Shown here: positions 40,914 to 48,783 of the stretch, piece after piece | Layout: each line of letters begins with the position of its first letter | Numbering within the stretch: position 1 is the first letter of the stretch | Assembly: GCF_001746755.1 (NCBI RefSeq) | Contig: NZ_MCGG01000008.1 | Location: 62,001 to 126,000, forward strand | DNA length: 64,000 bases | Direction: 5' to 3' | DNA from: Magnetovibrio blakemorei | GTDB lineage: Bacteria > Pseudomonadota > Alphaproteobacteria > Rhodospirillales > Magnetovibrionaceae | Translations under genes and position numbers: made by a program | The notes under the pieces: generated by a model | What the model saw: the letters and a program-made list of their open reading frames with translations, nothing else | What the model was told of the DNA's origin: nothing | The model's database searches: none

Positions 40914-41769
40914 ACCAATATTCTGCCGGTATCGCCCGGGTCTCTGGTGTCATCAGGAGGTTGTCGATGGTCAGTTTTCGCCGTTGGTTGAGCCGCACCT
41001 TCTTGAGCGCCCCGGCGATCGCAGGGTGGCTCTCAAACAGTGCCTGAAACGAGCCGTCCGCGAAAGCCGCGGCCAGTCCGTCACGGATGGCGTCGTGAAG
41101 CGCCACGTCGGAGCGTGAAACGAAGTAGAACATGGCGAAGGGATAGACCAGGGTCAGTTCTTCCTCCACCGCAAGGTTTGGGTTGTTCAGGCCGAAATGC
41201 TCCAGTTCGGCGAAGGCCTCAGTTACCCCCCGGGGGAAGTAGTCACCCCGCCCGCCGTTCAGCATGGGAAAAAGATTATTGTAACGGGCAGTGTCCACGT
41301 TGAGCCCGGCACCGGCGAGAATCTCGACGTCGCTCCACCCCTGTCCCTGCAACGCCAACAGCGGGTGAAGATCGGCGACCGTTTTTACGGCGCTGAACAG
41401 AGGCTGCTTGGCTTTGTTAATGAGAAATATGCGATGACCGAGCAAGCCTCTATACATGGGGATGCGAACGGGACGCAAACGCTGTTCGAAGTCCCTTGAT
41501 GTGCCGAACCAGGCTACGGTTAAGTTACCATCACCAGCCTCAAGGATTGATCGGGCGCGAGCCTCGTTCATTGATTCTTGAAAGGGCTGCATCTCGTATG
41601 GTTTGCCACTCTTTCGGAGAGCCAGCTCCAGCAACTGCACAGGATAGGCGTTTGCCGTATCGCGTCCTGCTTCGGCGGGGTATACGACCCGCAGCGGCTC
41701 CGCGTTGGCAACGGTCCCCCAGAACAGACAAACAATCACTGCAAAACAACCAAGCCTACTCATGCCCAT
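40885..41769 (-). CDS. Periplasmic solute-binding protein (family 3-like) of the partner-switch operon
   Basis: A 294-residue secreted protein starting at the ATG at 41769 with AAGGAAG eight bases upstream. The signal peptide ends at about residue 23 (ANA). The mature sequence LRVVYPAEAGRD...YPVQLLELALRKSG and later EELTLVYPFAMFYFVSR resemble amino-acid-type binding proteins. No permease or ATPase gene accompanies it. Its end overlaps the siaA-like gene by 29 bases, so it probably senses a ligand for that receptor rather than feeding a transporter. Confidence 0.8.
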   Translation of the reverse strand: MGMSRLGCFAVIVCLFWGTVANAEPLRVVYPAEAGRDTANAYPVQLLELALRKSGKPYEMQPFQESMNEARARSILEAGDGNLTVAWFGTSRDFEQRLRPVRIPMYRGLLGHRIFLINKAKQPLFSAVKTVADLHPLLALQGQGWSDVEILAGAGLNVDTARYNNLFPMLNGGRGDYFPRGVTEAFAELEHFGLNNPNLAVEEELTLVYPFAMFYFVSRSDVALHDAIRDGLAAAFADGSFQALFESHPAIAGALKKVRLNQRRKLTIDNLLMTPETRAIPAEYWYDGGQAGTK

Positions 41770-41961
41770 AACTCGACTTCCTTCGTGTGCCGACATTAGC
41801 CGACATTCCCCATATGAGGCCAGAATTCAGCCATGATTGTGCCAAAAGATGGTCCCCCCCACAAGCATGAAGACATTTCCGTCCGACGAACGAAGTCTCC
41901 GACCGCCGGATTGGCAAGCCCCTAGTACCAGGGCCTCGCCACAGCATTTAAAACCGTGCGT

Positions 41962-42555
41962 TCATAACTCTCCTCCATATGGTAAGCGGCGCTTCTCTAC
42001 ATAACTTTTGACCCAGGCTAAAAAGCATTTGCATGGATCTTTCGGAATCACTTGGTTTTTTGCAGACAACTCCTGCCAAGCCACTTTCAAGTTATCTATG
42101 TCGTAACCAGGAAATCTTTGCCTTGCCTCATCGAGGCATGACCGTGTGAGCAAAACTGTGGGGGGAGTTAGGCGAGTATTAGATTTACGGGAAATTTCTA
42201 GGAGGGGTTTAGATGACTTAATATTAGCCTCCCCTAACCTGTTGTCATTAACCCCTGACATTTTATCAGTGGTAGGCACTACCTCATTTTCACGTCCCAG
42301 CACACCGATCAATTGATAGATTTTAACACCTGAAAAATGAGATCCAACAGGTCGTATCTTCTTCTTAAAAACTAGCTGTTCTATAACACTTCGAACATGT
42401 CGATCACTCAACTCTGTATCCCGCGCTATCCTCTTCGCACTCGGCCAAGCTGTATGCTCTTCTCCTGCACGATCAGCAAGTGATAACAAAACAGTCTTTT
42501 CCTCGGGTGTAAGCCCCTTCTGATTCCAGGCCCACAATGTCGCATCTAGGCTCAC
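41962..42555 (-). CDS. Winged-helix protein of the island (replication-initiator-like)
   Basis: A 197-residue protein. The start is set at a GTG at 42555 because a perfect AAGGAGG lies seven bases upstream; a longer frame to 42708 overlaps the AlpA gene. Residues about 8-85 (KGLTPEEKTVLLSLADRAG, then SAKRIARDTELSDRHVRSV) form a helix-turn-helix domain found in RepA-like and phage replication O-like proteins. The C-terminal part is Lys/Arg-rich. Its role may be replication of the excised circle or regulation; no family name is certain. Confidence 0.72.
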   Translation of the reverse strand: MSLDATLWAWNQKGLTPEEKTVLLSLADRAGEEHTAWPSAKRIARDTELSDRHVRSVIEQLVFKKKIRPVGSHFSGVKIYQLIGVLGRENEVVPTTDKMSGVNDNRLGEANIKSSKPLLEISRKSNTRLTPPTVLLTRSCLDEARQRFPGYDIDNLKVAWQELSAKNQVIPKDPCKCFLAWVKSYVEKRRLPYGGEL

Positions 42556-42571
42556 CTTTATGCCTCCTTGA

Positions 42572-42811
42572 TCAATTGTCATTTTCTGCCGTTGAGGACT
42601 GCAAGCGCATGCCCAGCCAATCATCCAAAGTTGATTCTGGATACCGAATACACCTTGCAGATAATGAAATGAACGCAGGTCCTGCTCCACGTACCCGCCA
42701 ATGGGCAAGTGTTTGCACAGAAACTGAGAGGCGGGTTGCTGCTTCCCGTGGGGTCAGCAAGTTACCAAAATTGATTGTGCCATTGATGCGCTTCGCGTTT
42801 ATTCTATTCAT
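42572..42811 (-). CDS. AlpA-like helix-turn-helix regulator (possible excisionase)
   Basis: A 79-residue DNA-binding protein; the ATG at 42811 is chosen over an upstream TTG at 42832. The core LLTPREAATRLSVSVQTLAHW is a MerR/excisionase-type helix-turn-helix, followed by the wing IRYPESTLDDWL. Such small proteins next to integrases act as directionality factors or activators of integrase genes. The following gene's start lies 17 bases beyond its stop. Confidence 0.8.
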   Translation of the reverse strand: MNRINAKRINGTINFGNLLTPREAATRLSVSVQTLAHWRVRGAGPAFISLSARCIRYPESTLDDWLGMRLQSSTAENDN

Positions 42812-42968
42812 TGCTTCAGACGACTCCGACAATCAACTAAACGTTCAAATCTTCACCCTTTCATTTTACATGTTATCTAATTATAACGGAAGTAATGTTC
42901 ATGATTTGTTCTTCTTGCAGGCATAGATTTATATATAAACCTGTCAATTTCCCTCCTCTTTTTTTGAG

Positions 42969-44171
42969 TTACTGGTCTTTCTTTAGGCTACCAACCGCTA
43001 TTATCGCGAGTCGCTCGGACGCTTGGCGGAGCGGATCATCCAACAAGTGCGCATAGCGCGAAGTGGTTTTAGCCTGCGTGTGACCAAGCAGTGCGCCAAT
43101 CACCGGCAGACTTTCACCTGACGACACCAGCAAACTCGCAAAGGTGTGGCGCAGGTCGTGGATGCGGACTTCTTTGATTTTGGCGCGTTTGCAGACGGCA
43201 GCCCAGAAGGTGCGGATTGTGGTCATGTGGCCTTGCTGGCTTTTGCCGGGAAACACCCATTCCGATTTGTCGCGCTTCTTGCCGGACTGTTGCTTCTTAA
43301 ACCGAGCTTTAAGCAGATCAACCACGGGCGGCGAGAGTGGCACGCGGTGGATTTTGTTTTGCTTCGTGGTCGCGGCGGGCTTCACCCACACGCCCGCTTT
43401 CAAATCCAAATGATCCCAACGCATGCACAGCACTTCACCCACGCGTGCGCCGGTGAGCATGAGGACGCGCACCACATCGGCTGAATTTTGCGACGGGCTT
43501 TCATCGAGCGCCGTTTGCAGCATTTTGATCTCATCAAGCGTCAGGTAGCGCTCGCGACCATGCTCGACATTGCGTTCAATGCCGAGCGCCGGGTTCTCGC
43601 TCACCAGCCCCCAACGGATGGCCGTGGTGAAGATGGCCGAGCACAGCGACACGGTGCGGTTTGCGGCCACCGGGAATTTTTTCGACACCTTGTGGTGCAT
43701 GTCTTCGATTTGGCGCTGGGTGATTTCCGTCAGGCGCTTATTGCCCAATTGGGGCAGCACATGATTGTCGAGCAACAGGCGGCGATGCTTAAGGGTGCTA
43801 TTGCGGTTCTTGCGCGCCGCCACGTCTTCTAGCCAGCGCGTCGCAAAATCCTTAAACAACGGGTTCTGATCTTCACTGACGTTTTTCGCCTCACGACGCT
43901 CAGTCGCGGGATCACCGCCTAAGTCTGCCGCCGAGATCAACTTGCTCGCTTCTCTGCGCGCCGTATCCAAGGCCACACGATCACAGCGCCCAACCGCCAT
44001 ACGGCGTTCCTTGCCACCGCGCACCTTAAACTGAGCAACGTAGGTTTTGACGCCAGCCCGCGAAACCCGCACGCCGAACCCCTTGAGCACAGAGTCCCAG
44101 GTGAAGGCTTGAGCCTGTTCAGGTGTCGGCAGATTTTCGACGACCGTCTTTGTAAGTTTGATACGTGCCAT
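42969..44171 (-). CDS. Tyrosine-type site-specific integrase
   Basis: A 400-residue integrase of the P4/DUF4102 class. The N-terminal arm-binding domain covers about 1-95, and a core-binding helix region follows at about 100-200. The catalytic domain has Arg in LTGARVGEVL, HDLRHTFASLL with His and Arg, a later His in LLGHTQAKTT and Tyr in SRYAHL. It lies 191 bases from the intact tRNA-Gly gene on the same strand, the usual arrangement for tRNA-targeting islands. Confidence 0.94.
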   Translation of the reverse strand: MARIKLTKTVVENLPTPEQAQAFTWDSVLKGFGVRVSRAGVKTYVAQFKVRGGKERRMAVGRCDRVALDTARREASKLISAADLGGDPATERREAKNVSEDQNPLFKDFATRWLEDVAARKNRNSTLKHRRLLLDNHVLPQLGNKRLTEITQRQIEDMHHKVSKKFPVAANRTVSLCSAIFTTAIRWGLVSENPALGIERNVEHGRERYLTLDEIKMLQTALDESPSQNSADVVRVLMLTGARVGEVLCMRWDHLDLKAGVWVKPAATTKQNKIHRVPLSPPVVDLLKARFKKQQSGKKRDKSEWVFPGKSQQGHMTTIRTFWAAVCKRAKIKEVRIHDLRHTFASLLVSSGESLPVIGALLGHTQAKTTSRYAHLLDDPLRQASERLAIIAVGSLKKDQ

Positions 44172-44257
44172 GCCCCAATCCTCTTACGTCAGACTTACGC
44201 GGCTTCGTCACATAAGTCGGAAACTCACGACTTAAAAGCGGTATGGGCCCCCTTAAA

Positions 44258-44277
44258 AGTAAGTGAATACGTAAGTT
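44258..44277 (+). repeat. 20-base end repeat, right copy
   Basis: AAGTAAGTGAATACGTAAGT, 85 bases inside attR, matches 36203-36222. The motif ACTTACG, its inverse, recurs at 44193 just before the integrase start. Confidence 0.65.
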
Positions 44278-44361
44278 ACCACACGGCAAAAACGGGCACA
44301 ACGTCGCATATCCCGGCAACACGGGAATGGCTCAAAATCTTATATTTTGTGCGGAATTTGT

Positions 44362-44409
44362 ATGGAGCGGGTGAAGGGAATCGAACCCTCGTCGTAAGCT
44401 TGGGAAGCT
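44362..44409. repeat. attR: tRNA-Gly 3' end
   Basis: Forty-eight bases identical to 36097-36144; they form the 3' part of the intact tRNA-Gly gene. Confidence 0.93.
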
Positions 44410-44436
44410 TCTGCTCTACCATTGAGCTACACCCGC
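44363..44436 (-). tRNA. tRNA-Gly (anticodon CCC)
   Basis: A 74-base tRNA including encoded CCA. The acceptor stem GCGGGTG pairs with CACCCGC, the D arm is GCTC...GAGC, the anticodon loop is TTCCCAA giving CCC, and the T arm contains GGTTCGATTCC. The anticodon stem has one G.A mismatch at its base. It closely resembles other Gly-CCC tRNAs. The 3' half is the integration site of the island. Confidence 0.95.
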
Positions 44437-44627
44437 AGACTGGGGCAGATTACTCGGCCCAGTGATGGGCGGCAAGAGGGTTGTGAGGGGGCGTATACGT
44501 CCCGTTGGACATTTGCCCAATCCTTGATTTTGATAGGCTACCACCCCATTTTTTGCGTATGATACAATTGTATGTAAAGACCTAATCTTGCCCCCCCTCT
44601 TGCCCCCCCGATTTTCAAAAATAAATT

Positions 44628-46847
44628 ATGCACGTCGCTGAAACACAAAATTTGCCAAAGTCAACAAAGCCCCAGTCCACCGCTCGTCAGTGGTTGGCGC
44701 TTGGTTTTCTGTGGCTGCTCATTGCCATCCCGCTTGGTTGGGAAGCAAAAATAGAGCGGGATGCCATTTATGATCAACAACGCGCTTTGTTGCTCAACCA
44801 AACCAAAATCATCGATGACAATCTTCAAGTTCAGCTACTCGCAACGAATTCGGCGTTGAACGCCGTCCGCGGTGACTTCCTCGCTGTAAAAAATCAAAAA
44901 ATTCCCACCAAGCTTCTCAATTCTCACATGAAGGCGATGACCGATGCGATGATTGGTGTGCGTACAATCGTCGCGCAAGACGTGGACGGGACAATTGTCG
45001 CCAGCAACCGCGAGAATGTTATTGGCATGAACTTCATTGGCCGCGCGTATTTCCAAGCGCCCTTTAAAGGCGCCGATCCCGATGTCTTGTACGTAACGCC
45101 CCCGTTCAAGACCGTTCTTGGGATTTTTGCCATAACCGTATCCAAAGCGGTTATCGAAGAGACCGGAAAATTCATCGGTGTTGTCAGCGCAACCTTAAGC
45201 CCTGACTACTTTAGCACCTTGCTCAATTCGGTGCTTTATCTGCCGGAAATGCGGGCGTCGATCATTCATGGTGAAGGCACCATCATCATTGAAGAGCCCA
45301 ATCGTGCGGACTTGGTCGGCAAGAACCTGGCCAAACCGGGCACACACTTTACGGAGCACGTTGAAAGCGGTCAGGACCATAGCTTTTTTGCCAGCACGGC
45401 GTGGACAACCAAGGACAAGCGGATGAGCGCTTGGCGTACCATTCAAGCGGCAGAGGTACACACGAGCGTGCCGCTGTTGGTGACGGTCAACCGCAATATG
45501 TCGATCGTTTTTATCGATTGGGAGCGCAATGTTTTTTTGTTTGGTGGTTTTTCTGCGCTGCTGATGGTGGCCTCGGCTTTGGGAATGGCTTTTCTGCAAA
45601 ACAGACAGCGCGCTATTCAGCTCATAAAAACGGGGCGAGAGGAAGAACGCAGCCAAGCTGAAGAAGACCTTCGCAAAAGCAGAGCATTGTATAAAACCAT
45701 TACCGACACGTCCCCGTTGGCCATTTATATGTCGACGGGTATCGATCAAAAAGGTGCATACATCAACGAGACCTTTGTCAGGCTTTTTGGCTACACGCTG
45801 GAAGACGTACCCTCGGCTGCCCAATGGTGGCCGCTTGCCTATCCAGATAAAGCCTATCGTGAACGCTTGGAAAAAGAATGGCAGCTCCGGGTCGCCCATG
45901 CCATTGATACCCTTTCAAAGATTGAGCCGATGGAAACCATCGTGACGTGTAAAGATGGCTCTCACAAAAACATCTCGTGGGGATTTATCAGCAGTGGTGA
46001 ACAAAACTGGGCATTTGGGCTTGATCTGACCGAGCGCCGACAGGCGGAAACCCATTTGATCGAAGCCAAAGAACAAGCCGAGGTGGCCAACAAAGCCAAG
46101 TCGGATTTCCTTGCCGCCATGAGCCACGAGTTGCGCACTCCGCTGAATTCGATCATTGGCTTTGCGGAAATGATGCAGTTTGAAATCAAAGGTCCCCTTT
46201 CTGAAACCTACAAGGATTACACAAGTTTGATCACCCGCAGCGGCAGACTGCTTTTGGAAACGATCAACAGCGTATTGGACATCGCCAAAATCGAAGCGGG
46301 CAAGTTCGACCTTTACAAAGAACCCACCGATGTCAGTAAAATTGTCGATGACGTGATCACCATTTTGAGTGTTCAAGCCCAAGAAAAGGACATTGCCATT
46401 CGCAATGAACTGCATGGCATGAGTAGACTGACTCTCGACCCCTTGCGGTTAAAACAGGTCTTTTTGAACATCATCGGCAATTCGATTAAGTTCATGGAAA
46501 AGGGTTCTGTCACCATCACCAACAACTGCGAAGCAGGTGATCAGGGGTGCGACATCACCATAACGGATACCGGCATTGGCATGTCGGATGAACAAATCAA
46601 AATTGCCTTGCAGCCGTTTCGCCAAGTCCATGGATCGGTGCTTGCCCGGCGTTACCAAGGCACCGGTTTGGGGCTGACCTACAGTCAAAAAATCATGGAA
46701 CTGCACGGTGGCAAATTGACTCTGGCCAGCGAACCCAACGTGGGCACGCAGGTCACGTTGCACTTTCCGTCCACAGTACGGGTGGGCGGATTTGGCACGG
46801 TCTCGCAGTCAGATCCACAAGGAACCGTACTGGGATCTACTGAGTAA
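44628..46847 (+). CDS. Orphan hybrid-input sensor histidine kinase (dCache-PAS)
   Basis: A 739-residue membrane kinase. A helix at about 26-43 and another at about 299-321 enclose a double-Cache periplasmic sensor (PDC-like, with ISNRENVIG- and GRAYFQAP-like motifs). A PAS domain (about 345-470) follows, then the HisKA helix with His500 in MSHELRTPLNSIIGFAEMM and a HATPase domain with TDTGIGM and GTGLGL boxes. There is no receiver domain or regulator gene beside it. It may sense a small organic ligand. Confidence 0.9.
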   Translation: MHVAETQNLPKSTKPQSTARQWLALGFLWLLIAIPLGWEAKIERDAIYDQQRALLLNQTKIIDDNLQVQLLATNSALNAVRGDFLAVKNQKIPTKLLNSHMKAMTDAMIGVRTIVAQDVDGTIVASNRENVIGMNFIGRAYFQAPFKGADPDVLYVTPPFKTVLGIFAITVSKAVIEETGKFIGVVSATLSPDYFSTLLNSVLYLPEMRASIIHGEGTIIIEEPNRADLVGKNLAKPGTHFTEHVESGQDHSFFASTAWTTKDKRMSAWRTIQAAEVHTSVPLLVTVNRNMSIVFIDWERNVFLFGGFSALLMVASALGMAFLQNRQRAIQLIKTGREEERSQAEEDLRKSRALYKTITDTSPLAIYMSTGIDQKGAYINETFVRLFGYTLEDVPSAAQWWPLAYPDKAYRERLEKEWQLRVAHAIDTLSKIEPMETIVTCKDGSHKNISWGFISSGEQNWAFGLDLTERRQAETHLIEAKEQAEVANKAKSDFLAAMSHELRTPLNSIIGFAEMMQFEIKGPLSETYKDYTSLITRSGRLLLETINSVLDIAKIEAGKFDLYKEPTDVSKIVDDVITILSVQAQEKDIAIRNELHGMSRLTLDPLRLKQVFLNIIGNSIKFMEKGSVTITNNCEAGDQGCDITITDTGIGMSDEQIKIALQPFRQVHGSVLARRYQGTGLGLTYSQKIMELHGGKLTLASEPNVGTQVTLHFPSTVRVGGFGTVSQSDPQGTVLGSTE

Positions 46848-46925
46848 CCTTGTCCAGCGTCCAAACGAAACCCACATCCGTTTCACCACCCCTTTTTGCC
46901 CACAAGACCATGAGAAAGTTTTTGC

Positions 46926-47885
46926 ATGCCTGAAGGTGCCCATGACCACACACCGCTGGATTCCGCAAAGTTCCAAAACCCGTTGATCACGGCGACAGGT
47001 GAAATGCGGGCTTCGGTGTCACTCAGCGCGCTCAGAACCTTGTGGTTTAACACCGGAAGCTTGTGCAACATCACCTGTGCCAATTGCTATATGGATTCAA
47101 GCCCCAGCAACGACGATTTGGCCTATCTGGGCCTGGATCATGTGCTCGCCTATCTGGAAGAAATCCGCACTGAAGGCTTAAACGTTCCCGAAATCGGTTT
47201 TACCGGGGGCGAACCGTTCATGAACCGGGATCTCATCAACATGCTCGAAGCCGTGTTGGAGCGCGGACATAGCGCCTTGGTGCTCACCAATGCCATGAAA
47301 CCGATGTGGCAAAAGCGCGCGGCCTTGTCCGCTTTGGCGGATCGTTTTGTCATGTCGGGTGTGAAAATCCGCGTGTCCGTTGATCATTACACCCAACGCG
47401 CCCACGAAAAAGAACGCGGTGCAGGCACTTGGGCCCCCATGGAAAAGGGCATCCAGTGGCTTGCCGCGCAGGGTTTTTCCGTTTCCATCGCCGGGCGCAC
47501 CCTGTGGAATGAAGCCGAGGACCAGGCACGACGCGGCTATCAGCAGTTGTGCGACGCATGGGGCTTGTCTATTGACTGCAGCGACCCGGCGCGTTTGGTG
47601 CTTTTCCCCGAAATGGATGCGGCCGACGACGTCCCCGAAATCACCACCCGTTGCTGGGACCTCTTGAAAGTGCGCCCGGACGCCATGATGTGTGCCACGT
47701 CCCGCATGGTCGTGCTGCACAAAGGCGATGCCGGACCGCGCATCGCGCCATGCACCTTGCTGCCTTATGATCGGCGCTTCGATATGGGGGCGCTTTTGGT
47801 CGAGGCTCACACGCCCGTGGCGCTCAATCACCCCCATTGCGCCAAATTCTGCGTTTTGGGCGGGGCCTCTTGTTCTGTGATTTAA
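46926..47885 (+). CDS. Radical SAM protein with additional C-terminal cysteines
   Basis: A 319-residue radical SAM enzyme. The cluster motif CNITCANCY is at about 49-57, and the FTGGEPFMN motif follows at about 95. The end has CAKFCVLGGASC, cysteines that could bind an auxiliary cluster. The substrate is not recognisable. Its last 60 bases are repeated at 50571, beyond the flagellin-like gene, so the region just after it has been rearranged. Confidence 0.82.
   Translation: MPEGAHDHTPLDSAKFQNPLITATGEMRASVSLSALRTLWFNTGSLCNITCANCYMDSSPSNDDLAYLGLDHVLAYLEEIRTEGLNVPEIGFTGGEPFMNRDLINMLEAVLERGHSALVLTNAMKPMWQKRAALSALADRFVMSGVKIRVSVDHYTQRAHEKERGAGTWAPMEKGIQWLAAQGFSVSIAGRTLWNEAEDQARRGYQQLCDAWGLSIDCSDPARLVLFPEMDAADDVPEITTRCWDLLKVRPDAMMCATSRMVVLHKGDAGPRIAPCTLLPYDRRFDMGALLVEAHTPVALNHPHCAKFCVLGGASCSVI
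47821..47884 (+). repeat. 3' end of radical SAM gene, copy A of a flanking duplication
   Basis: Matches 50571-50634 with a few differences, mostly silent in the shared reading frame. Confidence 0.85.
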
Positions 47886-48222
47886 AAAGCTTCTTTTGAA
47901 CGTTCAAGAGAAGTTGGTGCTGGAACAGAAAGGAAGCGACTTACAAAACTCTTCTCGATTTTCAAGGCCTGTAAGTGGAAATGATCGGCATCGTTTTTAT
48001 TCTTCTCAATAGGTTCGAGACGTGATTCAAATAATTTAATGAATGGATATTTTTAAACTGGCATGTATAGCGATGAGCATTTGACGCACATACCAATGCA
48101 TGGTACAGAATCCATTAGTCATATTAACGTTATGGTTACATAATTCCGAAAAATAGATCGTATATTCAGATACGTGGGCATGCATTTGACGCTTAACTTC
48201 AGTATGAATTGCTGGCGCGGAC
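47886..48222. other. Intergenic region ahead of the flagellin-like gene
   Basis: A 337-base AT-rich gap with no gene. The only structure is a near-perfect palindrome at 47890-47913. No convincing flagellar sigma-28 promoter is seen. Confidence 0.6.
47890..47913. repeat. 24-base near-perfect palindrome
   Basis: CTTCTTTTGAAC followed directly by GTTCAAGAGAAG: 11 of 12 positions pair. It starts five bases after the radical SAM stop. It could be a terminator stem without a T run, a regulator site, or the end of the inserted segment. Confidence 0.65.
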
Positions 48223-48783
48223 ATGTCGAATATTTCATTGAACGGTGCTGAACGAAAAGCGTTGCTCGCCCTGAAGCAGACAACGGGTCTTCAGGAACGC
48301 ACGCAAAATCGACTTGCGACAGGCTTGAAAATTGAAGGTGCCATTGATGGCGCCGAAGCTTATTACAAATCAAAATCCTTATCAGATCGCTCTGCCGACT
48401 TTGTGGAGCGCATGAGTGACATAGACCAAGCCATCAGTCTGATCCTGGCGACGCAAGAGGCGTTAAGTTCTGTCACCACAGTTTTGAAGCAGATGAAGGG
48501 TGTCGTTCTTGCCGCCACAGATTCTGATGGCGCTGACACCACTCAATTCGACGAAATGATCAACCAGATCAACCTTCTTATTGGTGATGCGTCCTATCAA
48601 GGCACATTTAATTGGCTAACACGCCCCCCCTCGGTGAAACGGTCAAAACGTCCTCCCACACAGTTGATTTCAGTGAGAAAACGAACAGCAAAGTTGTCAT
48701 CAATGGCAACTACTTGGGTTCCAGCTACTATTTATCTAACGGATCATCGAAGCTGTTGCCGAACACGGCGGGCGATAGCATGA
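48223..48783 (+). CDS. Flagellin-like protein, N-terminal part (frame broken)
   Basis: The first about 130 residues match flagellin D0/D1: SNISLNGAERKALLALKQ, RLATGLKIEGAIDGAEAYY, DIDQAISLILATQEALSSV and KQMKGVVLAATD are in canonical order, and INLLIGDASYQGTF stands where flagellins have the TEFNGxxLL segment. After about residue 130 the frame becomes meaningless, and the homologous sequence goes on in another frame from 48612. A run of seven C (48624-48630) lies at the switch point. There is no signal peptide, as expected for a flagellar export substrate. Confidence 0.78.
   Translation: MSNISLNGAERKALLALKQTTGLQERTQNRLATGLKIEGAIDGAEAYYKSKSLSDRSADFVERMSDIDQAISLILATQEALSSVTTVLKQMKGVVLAATDSDGADTTQFDEMINQINLLIGDASYQGTFNWLTRPPSVKRSKRPPTQLISVRKRTAKLSSMATTWVPATIYLTDHRSCCRTRRAIA

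Larger units (their letters stand above)
36097..44409. mobile_element. Integrative genomic island in tRNA-Gly(CCC)
   Basis: An 8.3-kb element bounded by 48-base perfect direct repeats, the right copy being the 3' end of an intact tRNA-Gly gene. The integrase gene lies beside the intact tRNA. The cargo is an AlpA-like regulator, a winged-helix protein, and a binding protein/SiaA-like/siaB/siaC operon. The left 0.7 kb is non-coding and holds a phased repeat array. A siaB pseudogene and a helicase stump show decay. No transfer genes are present. Confidence 0.9.

Noticed and set aside
41756-41947. Minus-strand 63-codon frame upstream of the binding protein
   Set aside because: It overlaps the better-supported start at 41769 and has no homology or ribosome site.
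44109-44465. Plus-strand open frame of 118 codons
   Set aside because: It runs through the tRNA-Gly gene on the opposite strand. The GNRTL peptide is a classic artefact of tRNA antisense translation.
48600-48635. Programmed ribosomal frameshift in the flagellin-like gene
   Set aside because: No canonical slippery heptamer or downstream pseudoknot is visible; tract-length change or mutation is simpler.
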